A stretch of 64,000 nucleotides of DNA, from positions 620,001 to 684,000 of the forward strand of contig KV748216.1 of the NCBI GenBank assembly GCA_001692895.1, written 5' to 3'. The stretch comes from Cenococcum geophilum 1.58. Taxonomy: Eukaryota > Ascomycota > Dothideomycetes > Gloniales > Gloniaceae. This document shows positions 42,167-53,414 of this stretch, piece after piece. The first letter of the stretch is position 1, and each line of letters begins with the position of its first letter. The notes beneath the pieces were generated by a model. It ran no database searches and had not been told where the DNA came from. It saw only the letters and a list, made by a program, of their open reading frames with translations. A program made the position numbers and the translations under genes.

Positions 42167-42384
42167 TATTATAGCACTGGTAGAAAATGGTAGAACCTGG
42201 CTAGTAGAGCTTTATAGAACTTTACGATTATATAACGTAAGGATCTTATAAAATGTTAGGCGGCGCTATTCTTTTTCTCCTTTCCTTTCTCTATATTTAG
42301 ATCCTTGTTTATAGACAATCTAATTATATAGGCTTATGTGTCCCTCTTGCCGTACTCGTGCCTTAATTAACTAAGTCGCTAACA
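42167..42384 (+). repeat. Gypsy-4 5' LTR (218 bp)
   Basis: It is the partner of 48378-48595, equal in length. Differences are almost all C/T or G/A, for example CTGGCTAGTAGAGC versus CTAGCTGGCAGAAC near the left end. Confidence 0.92.
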
Positions 42385-42599
42385 TTATCCAAAGCTTATA
42401 CTACTCTTTCTTCCTAAAAGGGAACTTAAAAATATCTATAAGACTATAAATAGGACAAGGACATTGAATAGGACCTTAAGGATATTACTAGGACTATAAA
42501 AATAGGACAGAACCCTAAGAATATAAAAGGAATATAAAAAAAACCCTAAAAACCGGCTACGCACGGACTAGAACCCTTAAAGAAATTACTAGAATTATC

Positions 42600-43760
42600 T
42601 AATACCCTTACTACTATGTGAAGAAATATAGCAGCCGGCAAAGTAGCTGTAGGACCCTTAAATACCTCTAATAGTAAAATAATTACCATCTTAACCCCTT
42701 AGGCAGAGCTCGTAGTAGCTAATACTAAAATTAAATAACTGCAAGAGCTGCTTAAAGCTAGAGATACCCCTATATCTAATAATAAGCCATTACTAAACAC
42801 CTAGAGACTCGCGATAGCCCTATAGGCTTTATCTTGGCGCCTTAGTAAATCTACTAAGTCCTATATAGCACTGTTACGGTCCGCAACGGTTATAAACCCC
42901 CTATTACTTATAGATGGAATAGACCCTATATTTAATAACTGGAAGCTCTAATTACAGGATAAGCTTAAAGTTAATGTAGATTACTTCCCTACTCCCTAAG
43001 CTAGAATGGCCTATATCTGTATAGGCGGGGACGCTTAGATATATATGCGATTATAATACGCTAAGGGCTTAGCAGACCCCTTTACTTCTAAAGAAGAGAT
43101 ATTAATTTATTTATCTTTTATTCGTAAGGACCCCTTTAAGGTATAAAACGCCTGCCTTAACCATAAAGGCCTAAATATAAAAACAACGGAGACCTTTTCG
43201 GCCTTTTAGACCCGCTTTTTATACCTAGCCAGCTAGGCCTAAATCCCCTAGGAAGATCTACTACTAGACCTATTTAATAAGCTTACCTTAGACCTATAGC
43301 GAGCTATATTACTAGTTTTTACTACTATATAGACGTTAAAGCAACTTATAAATTAGTGCTTAGCTATTAACTAAGGCCTCCGTTAAATTAAGGTATATGC
43401 TAAGTAGTATAAAGCTAGGAACCCTTTAAACTAAACTATAAGCATTATAATAATAGCTAATAGTGCCCTAGTATAGGCCGTAACTCCTATAACCCCAACT
43501 GTTTAGCCCGCTATTAATTTAGTAGCTAGTTATAGAGCTAGTCCTACTACGGGCCTAGTATATACTCGGCCTATATATAGCAACCCCTATAGATAAGCCC
43601 TTAGTAATTAAGGAGCTTGCTTTATATATAACTAAAAAGACTACTTTAGAAAAGACTGCCTAATAGCAGTAAAGATAAATAAGGTCCTATTAATTTAGGA
43701 GAATAGTATAAAGTTAGAAAAAGAGGAACCCTAAAGCAAGACTCCTCTTTAGGGTTAGAA
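42600..43760 (+). pseudogene. Gypsy-4 gag
   Basis: This is a decayed gag frame with the nucleocapsid end recognisable. Near 43617-43660 the frame reads ACFIYN then DYFRKDC, the RIP form of a CFxCGxxGHFxxDC zinc knuckle. Upstream lies a capsid-like region with conserved Trp/Leu-rich text (for example PLLINGIDPIFNNWKL near 42895-42945). It is inactivated. Confidence 0.6.
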
Positions 43761-43789
43761 GGGAATAATATATTGCATATTAATCTAGG

Positions 43790-44250
43790 TTGGCTAATTA
43801 GTAGAAAAAGCTGCACTATCCCTTATACTTTATTCCGTAATAGATATTAAGTTTTAACCTCTGCTTTAGCTAACTTCAGAGTAAATACCTTTACCTTAAT
43901 TAATATAAAATGCGCTGTAAAACTTGCTAACTTCTTAAATATACCTTTTAAAGAACCGCCTAAACTAATCCCTATTTAAGCGTATAATAGATAGATAGGC
44001 CCACCTATTATAACTATCTTGCAGATCTACCTCTATGTTAACGGATAAAGATAATATAATATCTCCTTCCTTATTACGGACCTTAGAAACTATAATAAAA
44101 TATTAAAAAGAAAATGGCTAGCCTATTTAGGCTTATAGCTTAATATATAAAATAGATAGCTTATCTAGCCTAAAACTATACCCCTAATACCTTCCTTTAT
44201 AAAAGAAATTAGTATTATAATAGAGAACTATATATGGCTATAGATAAATA
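43790..44250 (+). pseudogene. Gypsy-4 pol, protease and RT start
   Basis: Decayed pol upstream of the LINE insertion. The frame contains an LIDSG-like region made unreadable by RIP, and later text such as ELYMAIDKY near 44225-44250. It resumes after the LINE with FFTKKLNRGLCFYINYYKLN. Confidence 0.5.
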
Positions 44251-45484
44251 CTTTTTATTTTTATTTTTATATCTGTTGTATTATACTACGTACAATACTA
44301 CGCATGTAGCCTCTAGGCTATAGCGCTATAGTTCTATATATATAAATCCTTTTAAGCAGCTTAATATATATTAGTAGCTATGTCCTAATAGTTTATAAAC
44401 CTTTAAACTAGGGGTTTACTAGTCCCTAGTAAAACACTAGGTTGCTAACAACTAATAAATTGTTTAGAAAAAATAGAAAAGACTATAAGAAATTAAGAAA
44501 CCCTGACGCTTATCTATGTCCTATTTGTAGTTTATTCTGTCATTTTACTCTCTAATATTTATCTACTGGAATCCTAGTAGGAGTTACCTCATTTTAAGGA
44601 TTCTGCTGCTATTAGCCACTTTCTAGTAGCTATTTCTGTCCTATTTAGAAATAAAAAGAGCGCCTCTCTTCCTTTCTTTATGTAAAATAGTTTCTTTAGA
44701 GAGAGAGAAGATCCTAGTTGCCTTTGCATCTCCTTTCTCTCTCCTCTATATAGGTTGTAGTCTAGTAGTAAATGCTTAGGAGTTTGTATAGCTCTATATT
44801 CTCTAAAGTATCTACCTTCTTTATCTTTTCCTATTGTCTTTAAGAAGGACTTACAGTAGCCTTTTCCTAGCTTTAGCTGAAAGAAAGCTACTATAGCTTT
44901 TTAGGATATCTATCCTTAGGGGCTTTAAGAGAAAAGAAATGGTTTCCTTTATAGATCCTAGCATAGTGTTTTCCTTTATTTTTATTTAGTTGCTGATTAT
45001 TTTTCCACTGTTCTAGTATCTTTTCTCTTGCTACTCTCCCTACGTAGGCTAAGGAGGTATAAGAAGACTGTATTTTTTTTTAGAAAGACCCTTTTTAGCT
45101 AGTTTAACTGCTATCTCATTTCTATAGATTTTTAGGTGGCTAGGAGCCTAATAGAAGTTAATAAAGACGCCTTTACTAGCTAGGTAGGAGTAACTTTGCG
45201 TAATTTTAAAGACTAGTTCTTGTCTACCTGTAAGAGAATTTAGTTATAATCTTTTAATAGCCGCCTGGCTATCTATAAAGATATAAACCTGCTTCTCTTC
45301 TAGTCTTTACTACTTTAGGTATTCTAGGGCCCTATAGACTGCATAGAGTTCTATATTTATAATTTCCATATAGGGTCCTAGATCCCAGTTTGTTGCATAT
45401 TTAATCTTATTTCTCTCTCCTATTTTATATACGGCTGCTATACTTAATTTACTATCTTTTAAATAAGGGCTTTATTAAGCCTAG
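44251..45484 (-). mobile_element. LINE copy B: RNase H, ORF2 C-terminus and 3' UTR
   Basis: This is a 5'-truncated non-LTR retrotransposon on the minus strand. Its left end is an interrupted T run (TTTTTATTTTTATTTTTATA), a poly(A)-like tail in complement. From 45480 to about 45080 the minus frame is an RNase H domain: WDLGPYMEIINIELYAVYRA, then VYIFIDSQAAIKRL and APSHLKIYRNEIAVKLAKKG. These carry Glu, Asp and His positions expected for that fold. A C-terminal region follows (about 44900-44640), ending KKGREALFLFLN. It lies inside the Gypsy-4 reverse transcriptase. It is less RIP-damaged than its host, and the precise 5' edge and target duplication were not resolved. Confidence 0.85.
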
Positions 45485-48360
45485 CTAAGCTCCTTTTAAT
45501 TTACCTACCTTTTTTACTAAAAAGCTAAATAGAGGACTATGTTTTTATATTAATTACTATAAGTTAAATAATATAACCCGTAAAGACCGCTATCTACTAC
45601 TCTTACTTAATAAAACACTAGGCTAAATAAATAGAGCTAAGGTCTTTACAAAGCTTATTATTCGCTAGGCTTTCTACTAAATTATAATAAACCCTAGCTC
45701 TAAAGATTTTATTATATTTTAGACCTATTACAGAACGTATAAATATAAGGTACTATTTTTTGGGCTAACTAACGGACCGGCTACGTATTAGCGGTATATA
45801 AATAATATACTTTTTAATTATCTTAATAACTTCTATACGGCCTACCTAGATAATATTATAATCTACTTTAAGAATAAGCTAAAATATAAGAAGTATATCT
45901 ATAAAGTCCTCTAATAGCTCCGCGAGGCTAGCCTCTAGGCTAATATTAAGAAGTTAGAGTTTAGTGTTAAACGTATAAAGTACCTAGGGTTTATTATTAG
46001 TATAAATAGAATTAAGACCAACCTAAAGAAAGCGGCCGTAATTATCTAGTAGGTACCCCTAAGGACCGTAAAGGGGGTATAATTATTCCTAGATTTATAT
46101 AACTTTTACTAACGCTTTATTAAGAACTACAGTAAGATTACTAAACTCCTTAACTACCTTACCCAAAAAAACCAGCCCTTTTACTTTAATGCTATATATA
46201 GGTAGGCCTTTAATAAAGCTTAAAAAACGGCTAGTCTTGGCTCCCCTATTTACCTACTTTACCCTAAAATAGCCCTTAATACTAGAAACTAATGCCTTAA
46301 ACAGTATAATAGATAGAATTTACTTCTGAAAGTAGACAGATAGAAACACCCTGTTTCTTACTATTTAAAGACTATAATAGATACTAAGCTAAACTATCTG
46401 ATTTACGATAAAGAAATGTTGGCTATTATCTCTAGCTTTTGGCACTAGCGAGCGCAGCTAAAAGGGACCCCTAAACCTATTTAGGTAGTTTTAGATTACT
46501 AAGCCTTAGAATATTTTATAATAATAATGGCCCTTATTCCTCGGCAGGCGCAATAGGCGGATATTCTATCTTAGTTTAACTTCTTAATTATATATAAGCT
46601 AGGCGCCACAAACCGTGCGGATGCCTTTATTAGGTATAGATAGGACCTAGACAACTAAGTAGCTATAAAGATCTTATTATAGACCTAAACGCTTTTATAT
46701 CTAGAATATCTTAACTCTTAAATATAGATAGAACTAAGTATAGACTCTATAGACAGCAAGATATATTCTATTAACTCTATAGAATTTAACCTTATTAATA
46801 AACTACTATAGATAAACCGTACGGCCCCTTCTCTATAGAAATACCGCAAAAAGATAAAGGGCGTTACTAGCCTATAGTCCCTTAAAAAAGGACTACTTAA
46901 GTACTATAAATAGATAGTAGTAGTAGAGGAATAGAACTTATAGACTTAGCTTATTACTAAAGTATATACCTAGATTTTTACAGCCTACCCTAGAGAGAAT
47001 AAACCTATAAGATTATTAGTAAACAATACTACTAGCCTAGAATAGTTATAAATATTAACTATTATATACGGAACTGTAATAACTACTATAGGTCTACAAT
47101 TCCACAAGATAGGACTTTAGAACTATTAAAACCCCTTTTAATACCAGAACGCCCCTAGTAGTATATCTTTATAAAGTTCTATAAACTACCTCTAGACTAT
47201 AACGGATATAATATAGTTATAATTCTAGTTAACTGCTTTAGCAAGCGCCTGTTCTTAATTCCCTATTATAAAAATATTAATGCTAAAGAGGCGGCCTAAC
47301 TATATATCTATTACGTCTACTAAATTTACGGGCCGCTAAATACTATTATATTTAATTACGGGCCGTAGTTTATATCGGCCTTCTAAAACAAGTTTACCTA
47401 GATTTTAGGCATTAAGCTAAAGCTTTCTATAGTATACTACCCCTAGATAGACGGTTAGACAAAGATTATAAATTAATACTTAAACTAAAGACTTTAGCCT
47501 TTTATTAACTACTTCTAGGATAACTAGGCCAAACTGCTACCCTTAATAGACTATACCTAAGTAATCTTGCCCCATAACTCTATAGGATTTACCTATATTT
47601 AACTAGAAATAGGCTACTTACTCTATATAAGCTTCGATTAGAATAGACTAAAAAAACCCTAAACTATACGCGAAAAACTATTCTATAAGGAAGCTTAGTA
47701 GTACGCTAAGCGCTTAGAAGAAGCCTAGGCAGTAGCTTATATAAACCTAAAAAAAGCCTAAAAATTAATAAAATAGTAGGCAGGTAAGTATAGACGCCAG
47801 CCTAACTTTACTATAGGCGATATAGTCTATGTTATAATAAAGAATTAGAAGACAGGACGGCTTAGCCATAAGCTAGATTATTAGATAGTAGGACTATATA
47901 AGGTCCTTAAGAAGAGGGGTAACTTATATAGGGCAAAGTTTCTAAATTTAATAAAGGTTTACCCTATCTATTTACCGGATGAGTTACGGAAAGCTATAGA
48001 TAACCTATTTCCTGGATAAAAGAATAAACCTCCCCTACTAATTTAAGTTAATGGCGACGACAAATAAGAAATTAAAGAAATACTAGCTTATAAACTAGTA
48101 AGGAGAACACTAAAATACCGCGTTAGTTAGAAAGGCCATAACCTAAATTCTACTTAGTACTCTATATAGAACTTTATTGGCAGTCTCTATAAGCTTTAAA
48201 AATTCTATAGCCGTTACCCTAATAAACTAAGATCCCTAAAGTACCTAGATAAATAGATAGAGTGCTAATATAGTAAAGATAATAAGCTATTAGAAGAATA
48301 TAAGCTTAAAAACGCCCTATAGGGGTAATATAGATATATAAAGCCTAAGAGCAGGCTTTA
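45485..48360 (+). pseudogene. Gypsy-4 pol: RT, RNase H, integrase
   Basis: Main body of the Gypsy-4 pol. Reverse transcriptase: NNITRKDRY near 45560-45590, then GLTNGPATYQRYINNILF near 45760-45815 and AYLDNIIIY near 45838-45865 (YLDD with Asn in place of the second Asp). YLGFIISIN follows near 45980. RNase H: YLIYDKEMLAIISSFWHQR near 46395-46455. Integrase follows from about 46900, with poorly readable core motifs and a VYPIYLPDE-like end near 47950-47980. TAG/TAA stops throughout. Confidence 0.82.
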
Positions 48361-48377
48361 CTAAGGGGGGGAGTTAA

Positions 48378-48595
48378 TATTACAGCACTAGTAGAAAATG
48401 GTAGAACCTAGCTGGCAGAACTTAGCAGAACTTTGCGGTTATATAATATAAAGATTTTATAAAATATTAAGCGGCGCTATTCTTTATCTCCTTTCCTTTC
48501 TCTAGCTTTAGATCCTTATTTATAGACAATCCAATTATATAGGCTTGCGCGTCCCTCTTGCCGTACTTATGCCTTAATTAATTAAGTCGCTAATA
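48378..48595 (+). repeat. Gypsy-4 3' LTR (218 bp)
   Basis: It is the partner of 42167-42384; the ACTTA duplication follows at 48596-48600, after which the Gypsy-1 copy 2 frame resumes. Confidence 0.92.
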
Positions 48596-48600
48596 ACTTA

Positions 48601-48842
48601 GATATAAATAGTTAAAACAACACAATGCTTTAATTAGCTAGGTTAAAGAAATACTAAAGTTCTATATAATCTATTACTAAAGCTATTACTTAAAATATTA
48701 TTTACCTTATATATATATATAACTATTTAAATTTAATATAATATAAATTGCCCATATTATAAACCTTAAACTAATATAATAAAGCTATAACTACTAATCA
48801 CGGTAATGAATATAAAGATATTATATTAAAACCTGTTAAAAT
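48601..48842 (+). pseudogene. Gypsy-1 copy 2 pol, last recognisable part
   Basis: It is collinear with the complement of about 19410-19190 (shared TAATTAGCT.GGTTAAAGAAATACT and AATATAATATAAATT). The match is lost where the LINE tail starts. It carries no readable motif by itself. Confidence 0.75.
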
Positions 48843-48861
48843 TTACATAATATAAGCAGCA

Positions 48862-49470
48862 TCCTTTATTTTTTTATTTTTTTTATATCCGTTGTATTAT
48901 ACTACGTATAATACTACGCATACAGCCTTAGGCTATAGCGCTATAGTTCTATATATATAAATCCTTTCTAGGCAGCTTAATATATACTAGTAGCTATATC
49001 CTAGTAGTTTATAACCCCCTAAGCTAGGAGTTTATAGTTCCTTAGTAAACTACTAAGTTACTACAACTACTAGAGAATAAGAAAACGGTAGGAAAAACTA
49101 TAAGAAATCCTAATACCTGTCCCTATCCTTTTGCTCTCTAATATCTTTTTAAGAGCCTAGTAGGAGTTGCCTTCTTCTAGAATCTTATTTATTTTATTCT
49201 TCTATAGAATCTCCTTTACTAGTACTATATACTAGTTTAGCTACTTTAAAAGTCTCGTAGTCTTTACTATTAGTAAAGTGTTTTTTTTTACAATTAATAT
49301 AAAGAGGGGTAGTATGCTTATAAGGCTTACCTATTTTTATATAGATAGAATAGGTATAGTTTTTAGATAGATATACAGCCGCATAATATCTATAGATCCT
49401 AGTAAAGTATCTGTCTCCTATATAGCCAAATTTTTGGCAGCTAGTGCACTGCGTAGTAGGAGAGACTTCG
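48862..49470 (-). mobile_element. LINE copy C: ORF1 zinc-knuckle fragment joined to 3' UTR
   Basis: A minus-strand LINE derivative with a T-rich left end (the tail) and the family 3' UTR to about 49190. The minus frame at 49470-49194 reads CTSCQKFGYIGDRYF, RYYAAVYLSKNYTYSIY and YINCKKKHFTNSKDYETFK. These are ORF1-type CCHC knuckles in which several Cys and His codons have become Tyr by RIP. The whole of ORF2 is absent between the knuckles and the 3' UTR. Upstream, the frame is interrupted at AGGTAT (49471) by the Cryptons and resumes at 56577. Confidence 0.75.
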
Positions 49471-49476
49471 AGGTAT

Positions 49477-49864
49477 CGGAGGTCCGGGTTAAGCTTGGCA
49501 TAACCTCGGGTTACGCACAAGCCCCTAAGGTCCTCAACATATCGTCCAAATATCGCACTCCCCCTAGGTGGTGGCCCCTACTTTTCGGACGCGTTTTTGA
49601 GGCCTAGGTTAGTACTAGGTTAGTATGGAGGGCCTTAGCGCGCCTTCGACCTTATTGTCGCCTCAATAATCCATTTTCCAACCCTCTACTGTTCTTGTGC
49701 CCGTGATGGCTTGCGTAGGGCTTCTAATTTTATATAGAAAGGCCTACCGTAATTCTAATTCTATAATATAGAGCTCTCTTCTTCTTCTCCTGTGATATTT
49801 ACGCGTTCAGTGGCTTTATTTACCCGCGCCGCGCTTATGCGTCTCCCCCTTACCTCTTGCGGAT
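49477..49864 (+). other. Crypton 1 leader (5' non-coding)
   Basis: About 390 bp between the AGGTAT core and the first ATG. It is shared with copy 2 and with the inverted copy at 29807-29430. It contains GGCATAACC/GGTTACGC inverted words near the left edge and a CTTCTTCTTCTCC run before the gene. No promoter motif can be named. Confidence 0.5.
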
Positions 49865-52575
49865 ATGGAGTCTTTTAAGAATCTTCTTACCCTATGGTCC
49901 ACTTTATAGCCAAAGGAAGCCCCCTTAGCCTCCCCCCCTTATAGCCTCTAGAGCGAATTTAAGGCCTAAACGGCGTGGCTATAGGATATTTATAAGGCCT
50001 AGCGCTTAAATAATACTATAAGGGCGTATAAGCTAAAGTAGAAAGAGTGGGAAGACTAGTGTATAAGACTGGAAGGCAATACGGACGGCGCCCGGGTAAC
50101 GGAAGATAAGCTTTACCTATTTCTAGAGTAGTAAGTTATTAACTAAGAATTATGGGCCGCTAGCTATTAAAAATGTAAGTTAAAATGGAAAGAGATATGG
50201 AAAGATAGTAAGCGGGCAAAGAAGAGGTAGAAGACGGCTAAGGCGGGAGGGTAGCTAGGGGGGAAGGCAGCCGTAGGGGCAGCCGTAGCTGTAGGGGAAG
50301 AAGCTATAAAGGATAAGGAAGAAGAGATATAGGACGAGGAGGCCCTAAATGCCCTTTTTAACAAAACAGTCCGATACTTAGTTATAAATAGCTACGTCTC
50401 CGCTATTACTAAGCTCTATATATAGCAATCGGAAGGTAAGGCCTCGTAGCCGCTATAGGGGGCAAAGCTCTTGGCGATACTAGATAGCATCCGCCGCGAT
50501 AAGAACTAGATTTAACGCGTTAACTTTATTAACCGAGGTTTATTTATAATTACTGGCGGCTATAACGTTAAAGGGCTTAAAAGGGTAATTACTTGGTACT
50601 AAGAGACGGGCTTTAAAATGCCGAGTTTAGTTAAGTTTTACCTTTAAACTGCGGCCGAGTATTTATTAGGTTCATATATTACTAGTTTATATAGCTACCG
50701 TTTTCTAACCTGTTCCTTTCCTTAGGCTATACTACCGTTACCTAGGGTAAAAGTAGACGGGACGTTTAGCTTGCTAACCTCGTCCTTATTAAACTAGAGA
50801 ACAAAGGGCCTAAACCGGATAAGCTAGCGCTATATATAATTATATCAATAATATAGGGGAAGTAGAATTAGTACGGCAAGGTTGAGTATATAGGCTATAT
50901 GCGTAATACTAACCCTATCCTCTACCCTCTCTCTATAATAGCCTTCTACTTCTTTAACTGCTAGGGTAAGGACGGCGCTAAAAGCTTCCTATCCTTTTAG
51001 TAGCTAGAGGACTACTATAACCTATATGTCTTCTCTAGCAGTATTAAAGTACCATAACGGCCGCTAAGCTATTATACGCAGTTTAAATGGAATAAGAAGA
51101 TATTCTAGGGGGTAGGGATTTATTTAAAAGAGAAGACCTATAGCGCCTATAAGTAGAGTATCCGGCACGCCGAGCTTAGCGGCGTTAAGGAGACCTAAAT
51201 TAGACGGGCCGGACGCTAAAATACGGACGCGATAATGGGAGCCTACCTTAGCTACCTACCCTATGCGTTTATATAATCGATCGCCGGCTTTCTAAAGAAG
51301 GAAAAGGGCTACTTTCTTCCCCGCGCGCGGGAGGTGCTAGAGAAGGCCCTCTGCTTAAAGATATGGCCTAAGACTAACGTCTGGCTAAAACGTATAGAGA
51401 CCTACCACCCAAACAGGGCTGATAATGAGGTCGTACGGCTTGACCTTACGGGCTTAGGATTTCTACGTCTCCTCCGTGCACTTAGGGTAATCCTATTATA
51501 GGACTTAATAATCCTATATAAGCAGTTCCCGCTCTACCCCCTATAGAAGAACTCCCTCTTTGGCTGCGAGGAGTACTAGAGGTTTACCGCGCAGGTAGAA
51601 AGCTTACTGGCTAACGTAGTTACGCCAAATGAACTAATAATATAGAAATACTGGCCCGCCTATAAGGCCGTAGCTAAGCTAAGATATAAGGCCGCAATCT
51701 TAGAAATTAAGGGGGTTTAGTTACACGTATATACGATCTTAGAACGCCTTAGCAAGATAGAAAGGTTATTAGCATTATTTATACCTACACCTATATAGAT
51801 CTAGTAAGGAAAGATAGGTATCTAGATAGGGCCTATAGAGTCCGTATATCTACCGTCTACTATAACGTCTACCATAACGTCTACCATATTTGCGCTACCT
51901 GCTTAGCTATCTACTATATCCGCACCGCCCGCTTAGCTGTCTACTATATCCGCACCCCCCGCTTTGCTATCTGCTATATCCGCACCCCCTACTTAGCTGT
52001 CTGCTATATCCGCACCCCCTACTTAGCTGTCTGCTATATCCGTACCCCCCGCTTAGCTGTCTACTATATCCGCACTACTTACTTAGCCATCTACTATATC
52101 CGCGCCACCCCCACTAGCGTAGGCGTAAGTAGATACTTAACTACCTTTCCTATTTATTCTTAACCTATAAGCGCTGCCAAGAAAATATAAGATGCTTTGG
52201 GGCGGCAATTTGGTATTCTAGCTCTAGGCTAAGTGGACTTTAGGGCTAGCGGGTAAGCCATTAATTGAAGCTCTTGATTGCTGCTAGGGGGCGCGCTAGT
52301 AGGTTAACGGCGAGGCTATATTCTATAGCCGTCGCCGTAGGATAATTAAGGATATAAGACGGCGCGTAGAAGACGGTATAGCAAGAGATAAGAGACAGGC
52401 TATTAACCAGCTAGAGCAGCTATGGGGCCGGCGTTCTTTAGATTAGCTTTATAAGAATATTTAACTGCTAGCTCTTAAGGCGGGGGAGGAAGGGAAAGGC
52501 TTTGTATTAAACAGTATATATATATATATAATACTATCTTACTATAGGACTACTACAGTGACTAAGACGCTTTAA
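49865..52575 (+). pseudogene. Crypton 1 tyrosine recombinase (Ndc10-like, GCR1_C-like)
   Basis: This is a decayed Crypton recombinase. ATG at 49865 (MESFKNLL) opens a frame that stays collinear across a predicted 56-bp intron at 50670-50725 (CTAAC branch site, CCTTAG acceptor; AAEYLLG|YTTVTQG at the joint). It ends near 52575, about 880 codons. All in-frame stops are TAG or TAA from Gln/Trp. The Ndc10-like catalytic part includes AFYFFN, then RHAELSGV and QIRRAGR near 51163-51228, and AYLSYLP, fitting the H-x-x-R and Tyr region of tyrosine recombinases. A 10-residue repeat linker (AQLSTISAPP x7, 51901-52110) follows. The C-terminal GCR1_C-like part reads FYSRRRRIIKDIRRRVEDG near 52321-52377. 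It should catalyse core-site recombination, but is dead here. Confidence 0.85.
51901..52110 (+). repeat. 30-bp x 7 in-frame repeat, Crypton 1
   Basis: Seven exact-length 30-bp units encode a Pro/Ser-rich 10-residue repeat in the recombinase frame. The same seven units occur in copy 2 at 55451-55660. The open frame crossing it in another phase is not a gene. Confidence 0.92.
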
Positions 52576-52788
52576 TGTAGGACTATACTATAGTAACTAA
52601 GACGTCTTGATATAGGACTACTGCAGTAACCGAGACGCCTTAATATAAGACTATACTGTAGTAACCGAGACGCCTTAATATAAGACTATACTATAGTGAT
52701 TAAGACGCCTTAATGCAGGACTATACTTTAGCGACCGAGACGTCTTAATATAGGACTATATTATAGTAACTAAGACGCCTTAATATAG
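52548..52788 (+). repeat. 33/35-bp x 7 minisatellite, Crypton 1
   Basis: Seven units of 33, 35, 33, 35, 35, 35 and 35 bp, built on GACTATACT.TAGTAAC.GAGACGCCTTAATATA. They start at the end of the recombinase frame and run into the 3' region. Copy 2 has the same at 56098-56338. Confidence 0.88.
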
Positions 52789-53020
52789 GAATGGCACGCG
52801 TTTAGGTGTTTAAAATTTAGAGTAATATTACGCAACCGTCTAGAAGTACTAATCTAACTTAAATTATGTACCTTTTTGCCCAAAATCGCGTGTAAAGGTA
52901 CTTGGGGGCGGTTGCTGCGCGACTGAGTGTGGGGTTCGCGCTAATTATCAGCAGGGGTGGCCCTAACCTCGTATTAACCTGGGCCGTAACTGAGCTAAAT
53001 GACCCCCCCTAATATATGAT
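52789..53020 (+). other. Crypton 1 3' region
   Basis: GC-rich compared with its surroundings. It contains ACCTTTTTGCCCAAAATCGC and an inverted pair ATTGGCGCGAACC/GGTTCGCGC-like words. No gene. It ends ATATGATAGGTAT at the junction with copy 2. Confidence 0.5.
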
Positions 53021-53414
53021 AGGTATTGGAGGTCTAGGTTAAGCTTGGCATAACCTTGGGTTACGCACAAGCCCCTAAGGTCCTCGACATATCGTCTAAA
53101 TATCGCACCCCCCCTAGGTAGTGGCCCCTACTTTTTGGACGCGTTTTTAAGGCCTAGGTTAGTACTAGGTTAGTATAAAGGGCCTTAGCGCGCCTTCGAC
53201 CTTATTATTGCCTCGATAATCCATTTTCCAACCCTCTACTGTTCTTGTGCCCGTGATAGCTCGTGTAGGGCTTCTAATTTTATATAGAAAGGCCTACCGT
53301 AATTCTAATTCTATAATATAGAGCTCTCTTCTTCTTCTCCTATAATATTTACGCGTTTAGTAGCTTTATTTACCCGCGCCGCGCTTATATGTCTCCCCCT
53401 TACCTCTTGCGGAT

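Larger units (their letters stand above)
42167..48595 (+). mobile_element. Gypsy-4 LTR retrotransposon
   Basis: This is a full-length plus-strand Ty3/Gypsy element with two 218-bp LTRs. They start TATTATAGCACTGG/TATTACAGCACTAG and end GTCGCTAACA/GTCGCTAATA. The target duplication is ACTTA at 42162-42166 and 48596-48600. It lies in the pol frame of Gypsy-1 copy 2 and is interrupted by a LINE fragment at 44251-45484. A G-rich tract (AAGGGGGGGAGTTAA) precedes the 3' LTR. All frames are RIP-broken. Confidence 0.92.
38781..48842 (+). mobile_element. Gypsy-1 copy 2, truncated and multiply interrupted
   Basis: This is a plus-strand relative of the element at 1454-21348. It has the 5' LTR (38781-39075), gag and the start of pol (39076-39541, 41024-42166, 48601-48842). 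Two insertions interrupt it: a foldback-rich insertion (39542-41023) and Gypsy-4 (42167-48595). Each piece is collinear with the reverse complement of 21348 down to about 19200. The match stops near 48842, where the LINE tail begins, so the rest of pol and the 3' LTR are missing. Confidence 0.85.

Noticed and set aside
49194-49520. 108-codon frame taken as a whole gene
   Set aside because: Codons upstream of 49470 lie in the Crypton leader. Only the LINE part (49194-49470) is meaningful, and it is a fragment.
51901-52110. Regular 30-bp repeats resembling a CRISPR array
   Set aside because: The units are contiguous with no spacers, keep the recombinase reading frame and occur in fungal DNA. 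They are a coding tandem repeat.
51890-52117. 75-codon frame with LLYPHPPL repeats (and its copy at 55449)
   Set aside because: It is the wrong phase of the Crypton linker repeat. The recombinase frame is two bases away.
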